Assembly: GCF_015163655.1 (NCBI RefSeq)
Contig: NZ_JADEUF010000005.1
Location: 1-64,000 of the forward strand
From: Xenorhabdus griffiniae
Lineage (GTDB): Bacteria > Pseudomonadota > Gammaproteobacteria > Enterobacterales > Enterobacteriaceae
Direction of reading: 5' to 3'
Length of the DNA stretch: 64,000 nt
Shown: piece by piece, positions 1-7,873 of the stretch
Layout of the letters: each line of letters begins with the position of its first letter
Position numbering within the stretch: position 1 is the stretch's first letter
Made by a program: the position numbers and the translations under genes
The notes under the pieces: model-generated
What the model saw: only the letters and a program-made list of their open reading frames with translations
What the model was told of the DNA's origin: nothing
The model's database searches: none

Positions 1-54
1 GTGGATCCCTTTAACTGCACAACAAGAGGGACAGGTCACATCAATCTTTGCCAT
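1..54 (-). CDS. insA: IS1-family InsA protein, N-terminal fragment (cut by window edge)
   Basis: Reading leftward from the ATG at 54-52 gives MAKIDVTCPSCCAVKGIH before the window ends. This aligns with the start of IS1 InsA (MASVSISCPSCSATDG in E. coli), including the CPxC half of its zinc finger. InsA is the small DNA-binding protein of IS1, which binds the element ends and represses transposition. The rest of the element lies to the left of the window, so whether it is intact cannot be judged. Confidence 0.8.
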   Translation of the reverse strand, partial: MAKIDVTCPSCCAVKGIH

Positions 55-78
55 CTGAATGTTCTCCAAATAGGCATA

Positions 79-144
79 CTATACATGATTCAATAAATTG
101 ATGTCACGACCCTATACATGATTCAATAAATTGATGTCACGACC
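79..144. repeat. Perfect 33-bp tandem duplication of the IS1 terminal sequence
   Basis: Bases 79-111 and 112-144 are identical 33-mers, each reading ctatacatgattcaataaat and onward to a closing cgacc on the plus strand. The unit corresponds to the outermost 33 bp of the IS1-type end, so this element carries two nested tips. Confidence 0.95.
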
Positions 145-241
145 TAAGATTTAAATCTTTTTTCATTTTTGCTGATAGCTTCTTTAACACAAAAACTAAT
201 ATCTGTTGCAAACTGACGCGCTGCAATGCGGCTTGTCTGCT

Positions 242-273
242 GAAAGGCAAAACAAAAAACCATTTTGCCTTTC
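242..273. repeat. Perfect 11-bp hairpin in the gap before the first gene
   Basis: GAAAGGCAAAA (242-252) and TTTTGCCTTTC (263-273) are exactly complementary around a 10-base A-rich loop. There is no T-run after the stem on the plus strand. It lies about 100 bp upstream of the exported-protein gene and could be a regulatory or transcript-end structure. The rest of 145-373 is AT-rich and shows nothing else I can name. Confidence 0.5.
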
Positions 274-373
274 ATCGTCCGGCATCTCAATTGAACTCAG
301 ATAATCATTACTATCACTAATAAATTTTTTGAGCTAACTTTATGACTAAGGCAACAAAATGAAGGAAATTGTT

Positions 374-835
374 ATGCGCAGACCTCTATTAAAAACAGCA
401 GCGTTGTTATCACTATTTACTCTGACCTCTTCAGCAATAGCCGCATCGCACATAGTGACCGTGTTTCAATGTGCTAACAAGAATCATAAAATGGTCAATG
501 TGAGCCTGTATAATGGAAAATACACATATCGATTTGGTAAAACTAACCAAAAACCCGATATCGAATTACAGAGATTTCCAGAACAATTATCTCATCGATT
601 TCATAATGTCAGTGCAGCTGATACTGACACAGGGAAAGCACAAATTCATGAGCTAGATTTTAAGAATGGTGACTTCACTTATACTGTAACTTCATCATAT
701 CTTGGGAGTAAGTATGTTGCTGGTGTCGATGTTTATAAAAAAAATAATTTATTAACAAGCATAAAATGTCTACCTGATACCATAATCGATCACCTGGCTG
801 AACATATTTCTGACTTACCGGAAAGTGACTCTTAA
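374..835 (+). CDS. Small exported protein of unknown function
   Basis: An in-frame ATG at 359 would add five residues, but the ATG at 374 is preferred. It has GAAGGA seven bases upstream, and from there the protein starts with a typical signal peptide: MRRPLLK, a hydrophobic stretch, and a probable cleavage after SSAIA near residue 23. The mature part is about 130 residues, polar, rich in Tyr and Lys, with two Cys (one near VFQC, one near SIKC) that could form a periplasmic disulfide. I do not recognise the family. It stands alone between an IS end and a decayed gene, which fits an accessory secreted or periplasmic protein. Export is well supported; the function is unknown. Confidence 0.65.
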   Translation: MRRPLLKTAALLSLFTLTSSAIAASHIVTVFQCANKNHKMVNVSLYNGKYTYRFGKTNQKPDIELQRFPEQLSHRFHNVSAADTDTGKAQIHELDFKNGDFTYTVTSSYLGSKYVAGVDVYKKNNLLTSIKCLPDTIIDHLAEHISDLPESDS

Positions 836-855
836 ACGTGCTATCACACTTACAA

Positions 856-1050
856 CTATTTCTTAAACATTGACGTTGCAATCACCACCGCTATACCCAA
901 CATTATCGCTGCCGGCAACAATATTACCGTCGGATACAACAAGGGATCGTGCTGGCCGGTTTAATACTCCGTTTGGCATGATGATGGACAAAACTGGACT
1001 CTTACCCCGCCCGGATAACCGGACAGAATAATCCCTAAAATAACTTCAGC
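856..1050 (-). pseudogene. Possible decayed membrane-protein gene, C-terminal remnant
   Basis: On the minus strand one frame ends with the hydrophobic run LLYPTVILLPAAIMLGIAVV followed shortly by a TAG at 858-856. Another hydrophobic piece, AEVILGIILSGYPG, lies upstream near 1030-1060. The two are separated by a stop codon and a polar stretch. This looks like the tail of an inner-membrane transporter gene that has lost its frame. I cannot name the family, and a chance hydrophobic reading is possible. Apart from this remnant I see nothing in 836-1122. Confidence 0.3.
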
Positions 1051-1122
1051 CCATTTATAGTGATCGAATTGTCAACAATAAATGAGCTGAGTATTAATCC
1101 AACTTACTGGTAATTAGTCTGA

Positions 1123-1620
1123 TTATTGTAACAACAGGCTGTTTTGAAGTTCATTAAGTTGACTCTGTAACTGTTGTAATTCCAATTGCTTTTGCATTTC
1201 AGATGGTGATGGTTGGTTTTGCAAATTATGCAAGCGTTGCTCTAATTCAGCGATCTGTTTTTCCATTTTCACTTTGCCCGCAGATTTGGTTTTCAATTGA
1301 CCCAACAAGCTGTTTATAGATTTCTGCAATGCGGTGTGAGAACGCTTTTTGCTTTCCAGACTCTCCTTACCCGATTTTTTCTCACGTTCAATCGCTTCAT
1401 AAATTGCCTTAAACTCTTTATTCAAAGCCTGTTCGTGTTGTAGTTCTTGCTCCTTTTCCACTACACGTTGATCCCAAGTTCCTGAGTAATTACAGTTAAA
1501 CTTCGCAATAATACTCATATCGCCCAATGTCGGATCACAGTCTTTTGTCTTCGTTACACAACCAGCCAATGCGACACCAGCTGCTAACATAACTAATCCA
1601 CGCATCATTAATACACGCAT
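1123..1620 (-). CDS. Coiled-coil lipoprotein, last gene of the srf locus
   Basis: A 165-residue protein with a lipoprotein signal peptide (lipobox ALAGC, Cys about residue 21), so probably lipidated and anchored in the outer or inner membrane. The mature part begins with a short Cys-containing segment (DCDPTLGD, KFNCNYSG), then becomes a charged, Gln/Leu/Lys-rich coiled coil from about residue 55 to the end. The start at 1620 has GGGAG at a suitable distance. It follows the other lipoprotein gene by 13 bp on the same strand. By position it may take the place of the TagQ lipoprotein of TagQRST modules, but that is inferred from context and not from sequence similarity. Confidence 0.75.
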   Translation of the reverse strand: MRVLMMRGLVMLAAGVALAGCVTKTKDCDPTLGDMSIIAKFNCNYSGTWDQRVVEKEQELQHEQALNKEFKAIYEAIEREKKSGKESLESKKRSHTALQKSINSLLGQLKTKSAGKVKMEKQIAELEQRLHNLQNQPSPSEMQKQLELQQLQSQLNELQNSLLLQ

Positions 1621-1633
1621 AAGAACTCCCTTA

Positions 1634-2338
1634 TCAGCTCACTTTAATTGCGGTACGTTGTTCATAAAGGCTGTCGAGCTCTTGTTGTAACGTGCCAATG
1701 TTTTTTCGCATCTGGACAATTTGATTATCCAAATCTTTCGTACGAATTTTATCTTTTACCATCAAAGAAGAGACTTCATTCCACTGCTTTTCATGCGCTT
1801 TCATTTCCTTAATAGTATTGCGCAGATAAGCAATATTGGCGTCAAGGCCTGCCAGCTCTTTTTGCATCTGGTCTCTTTTCACTGTCTTCGCAACGATATT
1901 TTTTTTGAGATTTGCTAAAGTACGCTTATCCGCCGCAATAACTTCCCTAGCTGTAGCCGTTACGTTCTGGATACGTTTGTTTTCTGCTTTAACATCGTTA
2001 ATTGAAGCAACCAGTAACTGCTCTTTAGTTGCATATTGTTTACGCTGGTTATCCAGATAAGCATTGGCTCCCACACCAACACCGCAACCCAAAATAGCAG
2101 CGGCAGCAATACATATTGCTTTATGGTCACTGGCGAGCGCACAAGCCAATGCTCCTGTCGCAGCACCAGCTATACATGCCTGCCATCCCGATTTATTAAA
2201 AAATTCAACATCTTTATTCTGGGTTAAACGAGAATCCACTCCCCCACTCTGGGCAAAAGGGCTTTGCAAGGTTTGGCAGCCCGCCAGAAAAAAAATCATG
2301 CAGATAGAAACCATAGAACGAATAGATTTCAAAACCAT
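1634..2338 (-). CDS. Lipoprotein with glycine-zipper-like segment and coiled coil
   Basis: A 234-residue protein with lipobox FLAGC (Cys near residue 21). Residues about 55-95 form an Ala/Gly/Cys-rich hydrophobic segment (AGAATGALACALAS, then ILGCGVGVGAN) like a glycine zipper able to sit in or against a membrane. From about residue 100 to the end it is a long coiled coil rich in Lys, Glu, Leu and Gln. It lies 33 bp after the FGE-like gene and 13 bp before the next lipoprotein gene, all on the minus strand, so the three are probably co-transcribed. A membrane-anchored spacer or scaffold in the envelope is plausible; the exact role is unknown. Confidence 0.75.
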   Translation of the reverse strand: MVLKSIRSMVSICMIFFLAGCQTLQSPFAQSGGVDSRLTQNKDVEFFNKSGWQACIAGAATGALACALASDHKAICIAAAAILGCGVGVGANAYLDNQRKQYATKEQLLVASINDVKAENKRIQNVTATAREVIAADKRTLANLKKNIVAKTVKRDQMQKELAGLDANIAYLRNTIKEMKAHEKQWNEVSSLMVKDKIRTKDLDNQIVQMRKNIGTLQQELDSLYEQRTAIKVS

Positions 2339-2371
2339 TCCTTATTATCCTTTTTTTAATCTGATTGATTA

Positions 2372-3913
2372 TTAATTATTTTTCTTACATGCATCTAACC
2401 AACTGTCTCGTGCAACTTTCCCGTTGTTCCAATACCCTTTAAGGTTGTCCCAATAAGTGTTGAGGTAACGGTTCAAATTCGTCTTTCCGCGTGCTGACAT
2501 TTGCTGTTGAACAATACGAAGTTGCGGGGCAATAAGCTCAACATTATAAGTTATTCCCATATCCACCAAGGTATCAGCATAATAATTAACAATAAAACTC
2601 AGCGCTTTTTTATGCTGTTCTAGCTGTGTTTGGCGACGCGAGCAATTAGCATCTAGCTCACTGCCCGCTTTACAGGTTTTTTCATATAAACTAACCAAGC
2701 GATCATAAAATTCTCCGTCATCTTTTAATTTGGTACATAAGAATGCCCCAAGCTGCAAAGAAGTGCGTATTGCCTGATCGCGCTGTTCATCACGCAGCTG
2801 TGCATTTGCCCGCAGATCAGCTCGCAATTGTTCCAACTGCTTTTTTACCGTCGTATCCTGAACCTGGGCTGAGATATTACTCAAGTTATCAATAGAATCA
2901 GCTGCTTTTTTCTCCTTGGCTTGTATATTATCTGTACCTAATGCTTTCCACTCTTTGGCAATCTCTTTGATACGTTCTCGGGAAGTCAATGTCGGAGAAA
3001 CCAGCACCAAACGAAAGCCAATGGTTTTATTTTTATTATCACCTTGTCCCGAATAATAAGGTTCTTCACCACGCAATGCGCTACGTATGTCGTTTTGTGG
3101 TGTCAGAAAGTTTCCGCCCCTAACGATATATCCCCCTGCTTTACCATGCTGGCGATCTAATTTATTTAAGCGGAAAGGTTCAAACATCATCTCAGATGCA
3201 TTGCCTAACATATCATGCAGCCCCAGCGGGTTAGGTTTAAGTAAGCCGGTAAGTTGAAGTTTGCCATTGGAGGATTGGGAGCCTGCAAACCAGACATAAT
3301 TGGTTATCCCTTCTGGCATTGGGAAACGTTGATCGCGGAATTCAGCCGTGGAAACAGCCAAACCACCACGGGCAGCAAACTCCCATTCAGTTTCTATCGG
3401 CAAGCGTAAGAAACCGGGTTTACCATCTTCTACGGGTAAGGCCTTAGGCTGATTATTCAATAACCAAAGGTTATATTGGTTCGCCAGATTCATGGCATCT
3501 ATCCAACCAATATTCACTTTAGGCAGACGCAGTTTCATATTTGGTGTCGGACAGTTGCCCATAATGGCCTGATATTGTAAATCTGTTATCTCGTACTTCG
3601 CCATCAAGAAGTAGCGCCCCTTGACAGACCGGCCTTCTGCGAAACTTCCCGCAATATGTTCAGCTCGCGCTTGCTCCAGATATCCCCATTCATCGTTACC
3701 TTCCCCGCCCAATATAATGCTGTAATCCTGCAATGGTTGGCTAAGGGGAATGGAGATCTTGCGAAATACCATCGCACCACTACAAGGCATAGGTAATATC
3801 ACATCATCCGCCAATGGCTTGGGATTATAATATTTTTCTTCCCAACTCACATTGGCTGCATTGGCAGAAAGTGAAAATGTTCCAAGCAAGAATCCTGACA
3901 AGACCATACCCAC
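2372..3913 (-). CDS. Exported formylglycine-generating-enzyme (SUMF1)-like protein, TagR-like
   Basis: The frame is open from 3967 (TTG), but the GTG at 3913 (or the ATG at 3907) is more likely. AGGGGGG lies just upstream of both, and either start puts a clean signal peptide (GFLLGTFSLSANA) at the N-terminus with no overlap of the previous gene. The first half carries the FGE-sulfatase fold signature: RYFLMAKYEITDLQY, LRLPIETEWEFAARGG, PNPLGLHDMLGNASEM, then the VRGGNF and IGFRLVL elements. The C-terminal ~180 residues are helical and charged, beyond the usual FGE domain. The catalytic Cys pair of true FGEs is not evident, so a structural or sensing role is likelier, as in periplasmic TagR, which acts on the PpkA kinase in the type VI threonine-phosphorylation pathway. 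It follows the permease gene by 22 bp. Confidence 0.8.
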   Translation of the reverse strand: MGMVLSGFLLGTFSLSANAANVSWEEKYYNPKPLADDVILPMPCSGAMVFRKISIPLSQPLQDYSIILGGEGNDEWGYLEQARAEHIAGSFAEGRSVKGRYFLMAKYEITDLQYQAIMGNCPTPNMKLRLPKVNIGWIDAMNLANQYNLWLLNNQPKALPVEDGKPGFLRLPIETEWEFAARGGLAVSTAEFRDQRFPMPEGITNYVWFAGSQSSNGKLQLTGLLKPNPLGLHDMLGNASEMMFEPFRLNKLDRQHGKAGGYIVRGGNFLTPQNDIRSALRGEEPYYSGQGDNKNKTIGFRLVLVSPTLTSRERIKEIAKEWKALGTDNIQAKEKKAADSIDNLSNISAQVQDTTVKKQLEQLRADLRANAQLRDEQRDQAIRTSLQLGAFLCTKLKDDGEFYDRLVSLYEKTCKAGSELDANCSRRQTQLEQHKKALSFIVNYYADTLVDMGITYNVELIAPQLRIVQQQMSARGKTNLNRYLNTYWDNLKGYWNNGKVARDSWLDACKKNN

Positions 3914-3935
3914 ATAAGCCCCCCTCACACAATGA

Positions 3936-5210
3936 TTAAATCTCACGTAAACTCTCCGCAGGTTCAATTTTCAATGCGCGTAATGCCCCTATTGCAGCAA
4001 CCCCCAACGCTACGGCTAAAATCACCAATAATGCGATCAATAGATGCGAGGGTTCCAAATGGCACACAAATGCCGTTTCAGGTAGTGAAGCCCCCAGTAC
4101 ACTGTCAAATAACTGGCTGGCGCCAAAATAGAGAAATAAGCCTATTCCCCAAGCACTGCCGGTAAGAAACAAAGCCTGGATCAGGATAAACAACACAACA
4201 GCCCGACGACGGAAACCCAATAATCTAAGCACAGCCATATCTTTTCTCTTACGATCGATATTTGCCATAAAGGCCCCCACCAGCGACGCGACACAACCTG
4301 AAGCAGATATCCAAGCGATAACGCTAAAAATCAAGCCAAGTACATAATCGATGGCACGTACAGATTCAATCTGTGCCTGCTGGGTCACCGTTTCAATATT
4401 TTGCTGCTGTAGCCAGTCAGCTAATTCTTCTACCGTATCAATGCTACTAGCATATAACCGAGCTTTGGCAAAAGATGTACGTCCATGGACTTGCTTCCCA
4501 TCGTGGGTATTGAATAGCTCTACCTGATAACCATCACGGTAGTCTTCCATCGCAACCAAAAGAGGCAGCGTGACGAAAGCGGCAGGGCGGGAAAATTTCG
4601 CTCCATCAATTACATCAATGACAGTTAATGTATGTTGTGCGCGTTCGTTCAGCCCATCTCGTTTACGGGTAATCACTAAACGTAAGCTATCCCCTATTTT
4701 TACCTGCAACTGCCCTGCGGCACTAGCACTAAGCACGACTTGTTGAGGACCCTGCGGTATCCGCGCGTTAACCAACAAGGGATCATGTGGGGCTGTGGGG
4801 ATCACTTCAGCATTACTGACAAAATGCCGATTATATTTAACCAGATCAGCCTGCGTGTTCAATGAACGCGTTAATGGCATAACAAAACTGACATCGGGAC
4901 GCTCCGCAAGCTGCATCAGCCAAGTACGGTCATAGTTACCATTTCCCAACATACGAACTTCGAGTGTACGTGGATCATCCAATAGGATATGGCGAAGCTG
5001 GCTGACTATGCCATTTTTCAAACCAAACAGCAGTAAAAGAGGCGTGATTACAGCAATCAACGAAAAGATGATACAGAACGCGACCTTGCGATCATGAACC
5101 AAATCTGCCAACGCCATACGGGGCAGAAGCCAACGAGACGGTCGCATGGTAGAGCCATTACTATTAATAGATTGTGAAGACACTTTGTTTTTCATCCACT
5201 TTCGCAGCAT
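3936..5210 (-). CDS. FtsX/MacB-type ABC permease, TagS-like
   Basis: About 424 residues if the first ATG is used. The ATG at 5147 (MRPSRWLLPRMALADL) is an alternative start that would remove the 47-bp overlap with the ATPase gene; neither has a clear ribosome binding site. Topology is typical of the FtsX family: one transmembrane helix near residues 45-65 (FCIIFSLIAVITPLLLLFG), a periplasmic domain of roughly 220 residues, then three helices in the C-terminal third. Such permeases usually work as mechanotransmitters with a LolD/MacB-like ATPase and do not carry solutes through a channel. Its neighbours on both sides fit the TagT-TagS-TagR set, so it is probably the membrane subunit of that complex. 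Confidence 0.85.
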   Translation of the reverse strand: MLRKWMKNKVSSQSINSNGSTMRPSRWLLPRMALADLVHDRKVAFCIIFSLIAVITPLLLLFGLKNGIVSQLRHILLDDPRTLEVRMLGNGNYDRTWLMQLAERPDVSFVMPLTRSLNTQADLVKYNRHFVSNAEVIPTAPHDPLLVNARIPQGPQQVVLSASAAGQLQVKIGDSLRLVITRKRDGLNERAQHTLTVIDVIDGAKFSRPAAFVTLPLLVAMEDYRDGYQVELFNTHDGKQVHGRTSFAKARLYASSIDTVEELADWLQQQNIETVTQQAQIESVRAIDYVLGLIFSVIAWISASGCVASLVGAFMANIDRKRKDMAVLRLLGFRRRAVVLFILIQALFLTGSAWGIGLFLYFGASQLFDSVLGASLPETAFVCHLEPSHLLIALLVILAVALGVAAIGALRALKIEPAESLREI

Positions 5211-5862
5211 AACGTTTAAGGCTCAAATCTGTGACCCGCTGCCAATCATGACTCACAATAATCGCAACTAAACCCAGTGAGTTTACCATTTCAATTATCA
5301 GGCCAAAAAGTGCCTCCGCATTATGGGGATCCAGCGCTGCTGTAGGTTCATCTGCCAATAATAGTTGAGGTTGATGAGCAATGGCACGAACAAAGGCGAC
5401 ACGCTGGCGTTCCCCAATTGAAAGTTGGGAAGGCATTTTTTTCATCAATCCCCCAATTTTCAGGCGCGAAATAGCGGTATCCAGCCAATCGGAGTGAACC
5501 ACTAACCCTGCTATTTTGCGAGGCAATTGAATATTTTGCTCCACTGAAAGCCAAGGAAGCAGGCCACCATGTTGCAAAACAAAACCGATATCTTTCGCCC
5601 GTATCCCAGCAAGTTGGCGCTCTTCCCCTGCCAAAATCGGCGTGGCAATATCACGTGGTGGCATTCCTAATCGGTAACACATGAGATGATCAGGTTGCAA
5701 TATCCCCCCAATCATCTCCAGTAAAGTGCTTTTACCACATCCACTGGGACCTGTTAATGCGGCCACTTCTCCCGCATCCAGCGACAACGACGGCAAACTA
5801 ACGGTAAGACCTTGCTCTTCCTGCCCACGCTGTATCTGCATCGACTCAATGTGCAACATCAT
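5164..5862 (-). CDS. ABC transporter ATP-binding protein (LolD/MacB type), TagT-like
   Basis: A 232-residue stand-alone ABC ATPase. Walker A is GPSGCGKST near residue 39, the Q-loop lies in VLQHGGLLPW, the signature LSIGERQRV lies near 144, Walker B LLLADEPTAAL near 168, and the switch His in IIVSHD near 203. The signature has Ile in place of the usual second Gly of LSGGQ, which is tolerated in this subfamily. The start overlaps the stop of the vWA gene by four bases (ATGA) and the gene runs into the FtsX-like permease gene, so the two are translationally coupled. Length and motifs match LolD/MacB/FtsE-type ATPases; the surrounding FGE-like and vWA genes point to a TagT-like role. Confidence 0.9.
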   Translation of the reverse strand: MMLHIESMQIQRGQEEQGLTVSLPSLSLDAGEVAALTGPSGCGKSTLLEMIGGILQPDHLMCYRLGMPPRDIATPILAGEERQLAGIRAKDIGFVLQHGGLLPWLSVEQNIQLPRKIAGLVVHSDWLDTAISRLKIGGLMKKMPSQLSIGERQRVAFVRAIAHQPQLLLADEPTAALDPHNAEALFGLIIEMVNSLGLVAIIVSHDWQRVTDLSLKRYAAKVDEKQSVFTIY

Positions 5863-7850
5863 GGAAGATTTTCCAATGGTACAGGGTAGACGTTATCACG
5901 CGGATCGCTGTCTGGTGCCAATGAAATCCAGCGATCGACATCTTCGTTATAACGCTGGTAATACTTAAGTTTGGTATTCAAACGACGAATAAAACGCTCT
6001 TGCTCCAATCCATCCCAACTTTTCCACGTCTCTTCATCCAGGCTCAGCACTTCGCTCAAATAAGGCAATCCTTCGATATATTCACCCAGCAGCCCCATTT
6101 CACCAAGTTTGGTTGCTTGCTTATTTTTTGCCTGTTTTGGATCATTCCCCATAGTCGCAGCTAGTGAACGCAAACTGGCAAACATATCATCCGGAGAAAT
6201 CAGGCCTTCATTGGCTGCATCCACGATCTTCTTCATGATTTCACTCAGATCACTTAACTCGCTCTTGGTCAACAGTACCTTGACCTCTGTCGCTGGAATA
6301 TTTTGTTTCACCAAATCTCGGTCACTAATCCAAGATTTAAATACCGGCGGTGCTTGGATTCCCTGTTTCTCGCCAAGGTATGCCAATTGCATGGCGTGCC
6401 CTAACAAAGCAGCATCACGCAGTAAAGGTCCCTGTAATAACGCCTCTTTTTCTCCCGCATCAGAAGAATAGGATTCATCAGCGCCAAGTGCGCTACCAAC
6501 CGTCTCTTTTCCACTCCATGCTGTTTTAATCTGCCCTGTGATCGCATTGGCCAAGCTGTCAACTATCGTACCAAAACTGTTCACATCGCCTGAGTCAATC
6601 GGGTAATACAGCGGTTTATGTAAGAAGGCATTGAGCGTTAACTCACGGTACTGGCTCTCTGCGGAAGCATGGTTTTTACGCCCTGCTGGTGTTTTCAAAT
6701 GAAGTGCATACAATGCCACACCGCGATAAGTAGCCTCCAAACGCACCTGTGTAGCATCCAATTTAGTGGTGGATAATTTATCATCACCTTCCAATGCACC
6801 TGCATCCGTCACGAGGATCACATAACGCGCACCAAATTTCGTCCAGTCCACTTTATCCAATGCCGTCATTACGCCTGCATAAGCGTCTTCATTGACTTTG
6901 CTACTGGAAACTTTGGCTTGTTTGAGGTCACGAACTTTTGCCAGAAAATCTTTTCCATCTTTGACCGTATTGGGATCGACATACAGTTTGCTGTCATATT
7001 CCAAGCCTGGAACCGCCGTAACATTGGAGCGATAAGCGATAAGGCCAAATTTCACCTGCCCAAGCAAATTCTCTTTTTCAATTTGCTGGTAAATTTTCTC
7101 AATGGCTTGTTTAGTACGATCAATATAAGGCCCCATCGATATAGTGGAATCAATCACGAATACCACCGATGCCGAGAACCCTTTCATCATATTTTTTTCT
7201 TTATCGGGAGAGATGTTACTTCCCTTATCTTGCTCTGAATTAGGCGTTTCACTTACGGAAGCAACATTAAGTATTCGTACTTGATAACCTGTGTTGGTAA
7301 AAATATCATCCGAATCCAACACGGGCAGCAGATAAAAATTCTGGTGCTGATTGATCATATAATCAGGTTCACGCGCCAACACAGAAGAAACGGATTTCCC
7401 CTCTTTCAGCCCACTCAATAATGGCTGCAATTGCGCAGCCGGATTCGGTTTGTTCAAAATATCTTCTACATCCGTTTTATCACGGAAGAACAACATTGGG
7501 CTACGCCCAGAAGGGTTGGTAAAAGCCAAAGTCAACTGCATTTTCCAATCTACGGTACAGCCGGATTTCATCCAGCCACGAGGATAACCGTAACTATCAG
7601 GACCTACATGTAACCATTCTTCGTTTCCTTGCTGCTGGCGCTGGTAGACGTAAAAACGACTAAAGGCAGGTTGTTCTTTGCCTTTTTCACCGATCTTCGC
7701 CGATAATTCACAACCAGGATAAGTTAGCACCCGCTGATAGAGCGTTTGTTTCCCTTCCTGCAATAACGGTGTTTGTGCTGACGCCCCAGTCGATACCACC
7801 AATGCCAGAGCGGGGAAACCCGCCACCAGCCAGCCAAGATATTTCATCAT
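5859..7850 (-). CDS. Exported von Willebrand factor A domain protein (PpkA C-terminus-like)
   Basis: A 663-residue protein with a signal peptide (cleavage near STGASA). A vWA domain starts near residue 225 with a MIDAS of the form DSTISM (D-x-T-x-S variant) followed by PYIDRTKQAIE, and VTDAGALEGDD near 345 gives a later acidic site. The region upstream of the vWA (LFFRDKTDVEDILN, FYLLPVLDSDD) and the vWA itself resemble the periplasmic part of the type VI-linked kinase PpkA as I recall it, but there is no Ser/Thr kinase domain or central transmembrane helix. The C-terminal 250 residues are helical and unassigned. It is followed directly by TagT/S/R-like genes. It probably acts in the periplasm as a metal-dependent adhesion or sensing partner of the FGE-like protein. 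Confidence 0.75.
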   Translation of the reverse strand: MMKYLGWLVAGFPALALVVSTGASAQTPLLQEGKQTLYQRVLTYPGCELSAKIGEKGKEQPAFSRFYVYQRQQQGNEEWLHVGPDSYGYPRGWMKSGCTVDWKMQLTLAFTNPSGRSPMLFFRDKTDVEDILNKPNPAAQLQPLLSGLKEGKSVSSVLAREPDYMINQHQNFYLLPVLDSDDIFTNTGYQVRILNVASVSETPNSEQDKGSNISPDKEKNMMKGFSASVVFVIDSTISMGPYIDRTKQAIEKIYQQIEKENLLGQVKFGLIAYRSNVTAVPGLEYDSKLYVDPNTVKDGKDFLAKVRDLKQAKVSSSKVNEDAYAGVMTALDKVDWTKFGARYVILVTDAGALEGDDKLSTTKLDATQVRLEATYRGVALYALHLKTPAGRKNHASAESQYRELTLNAFLHKPLYYPIDSGDVNSFGTIVDSLANAITGQIKTAWSGKETVGSALGADESYSSDAGEKEALLQGPLLRDAALLGHAMQLAYLGEKQGIQAPPVFKSWISDRDLVKQNIPATEVKVLLTKSELSDLSEIMKKIVDAANEGLISPDDMFASLRSLAATMGNDPKQAKNKQATKLGEMGLLGEYIEGLPYLSEVLSLDEETWKSWDGLEQERFIRRLNTKLKYYQRYNEDVDRWISLAPDSDPRDNVYPVPLENLP

Positions 7851-7873
7851 GCCATTCCTATTCCTTCAGCACG

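Larger units (their letters stand above)
1..144 (-). mobile_element. End of an IS1-family insertion sequence
   Basis: Read on the minus strand, the segment begins GGTCGTGACATCAATTTATT, runs through an AT-rich leader, and reaches the insA start codon. This is the layout of the IS1 left end, whose inverted repeat begins GGTGATGCTGCCAACTTACT. In E. coli IS1 the insA start lies about 56 bp from the tip. Here that distance fits the inner copy of the terminal sequence, which ends at 111 (58 bp); an extra copy extends the end to 144. The target-site duplication cannot be tested because the other end is not visible. Confidence 0.75.
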
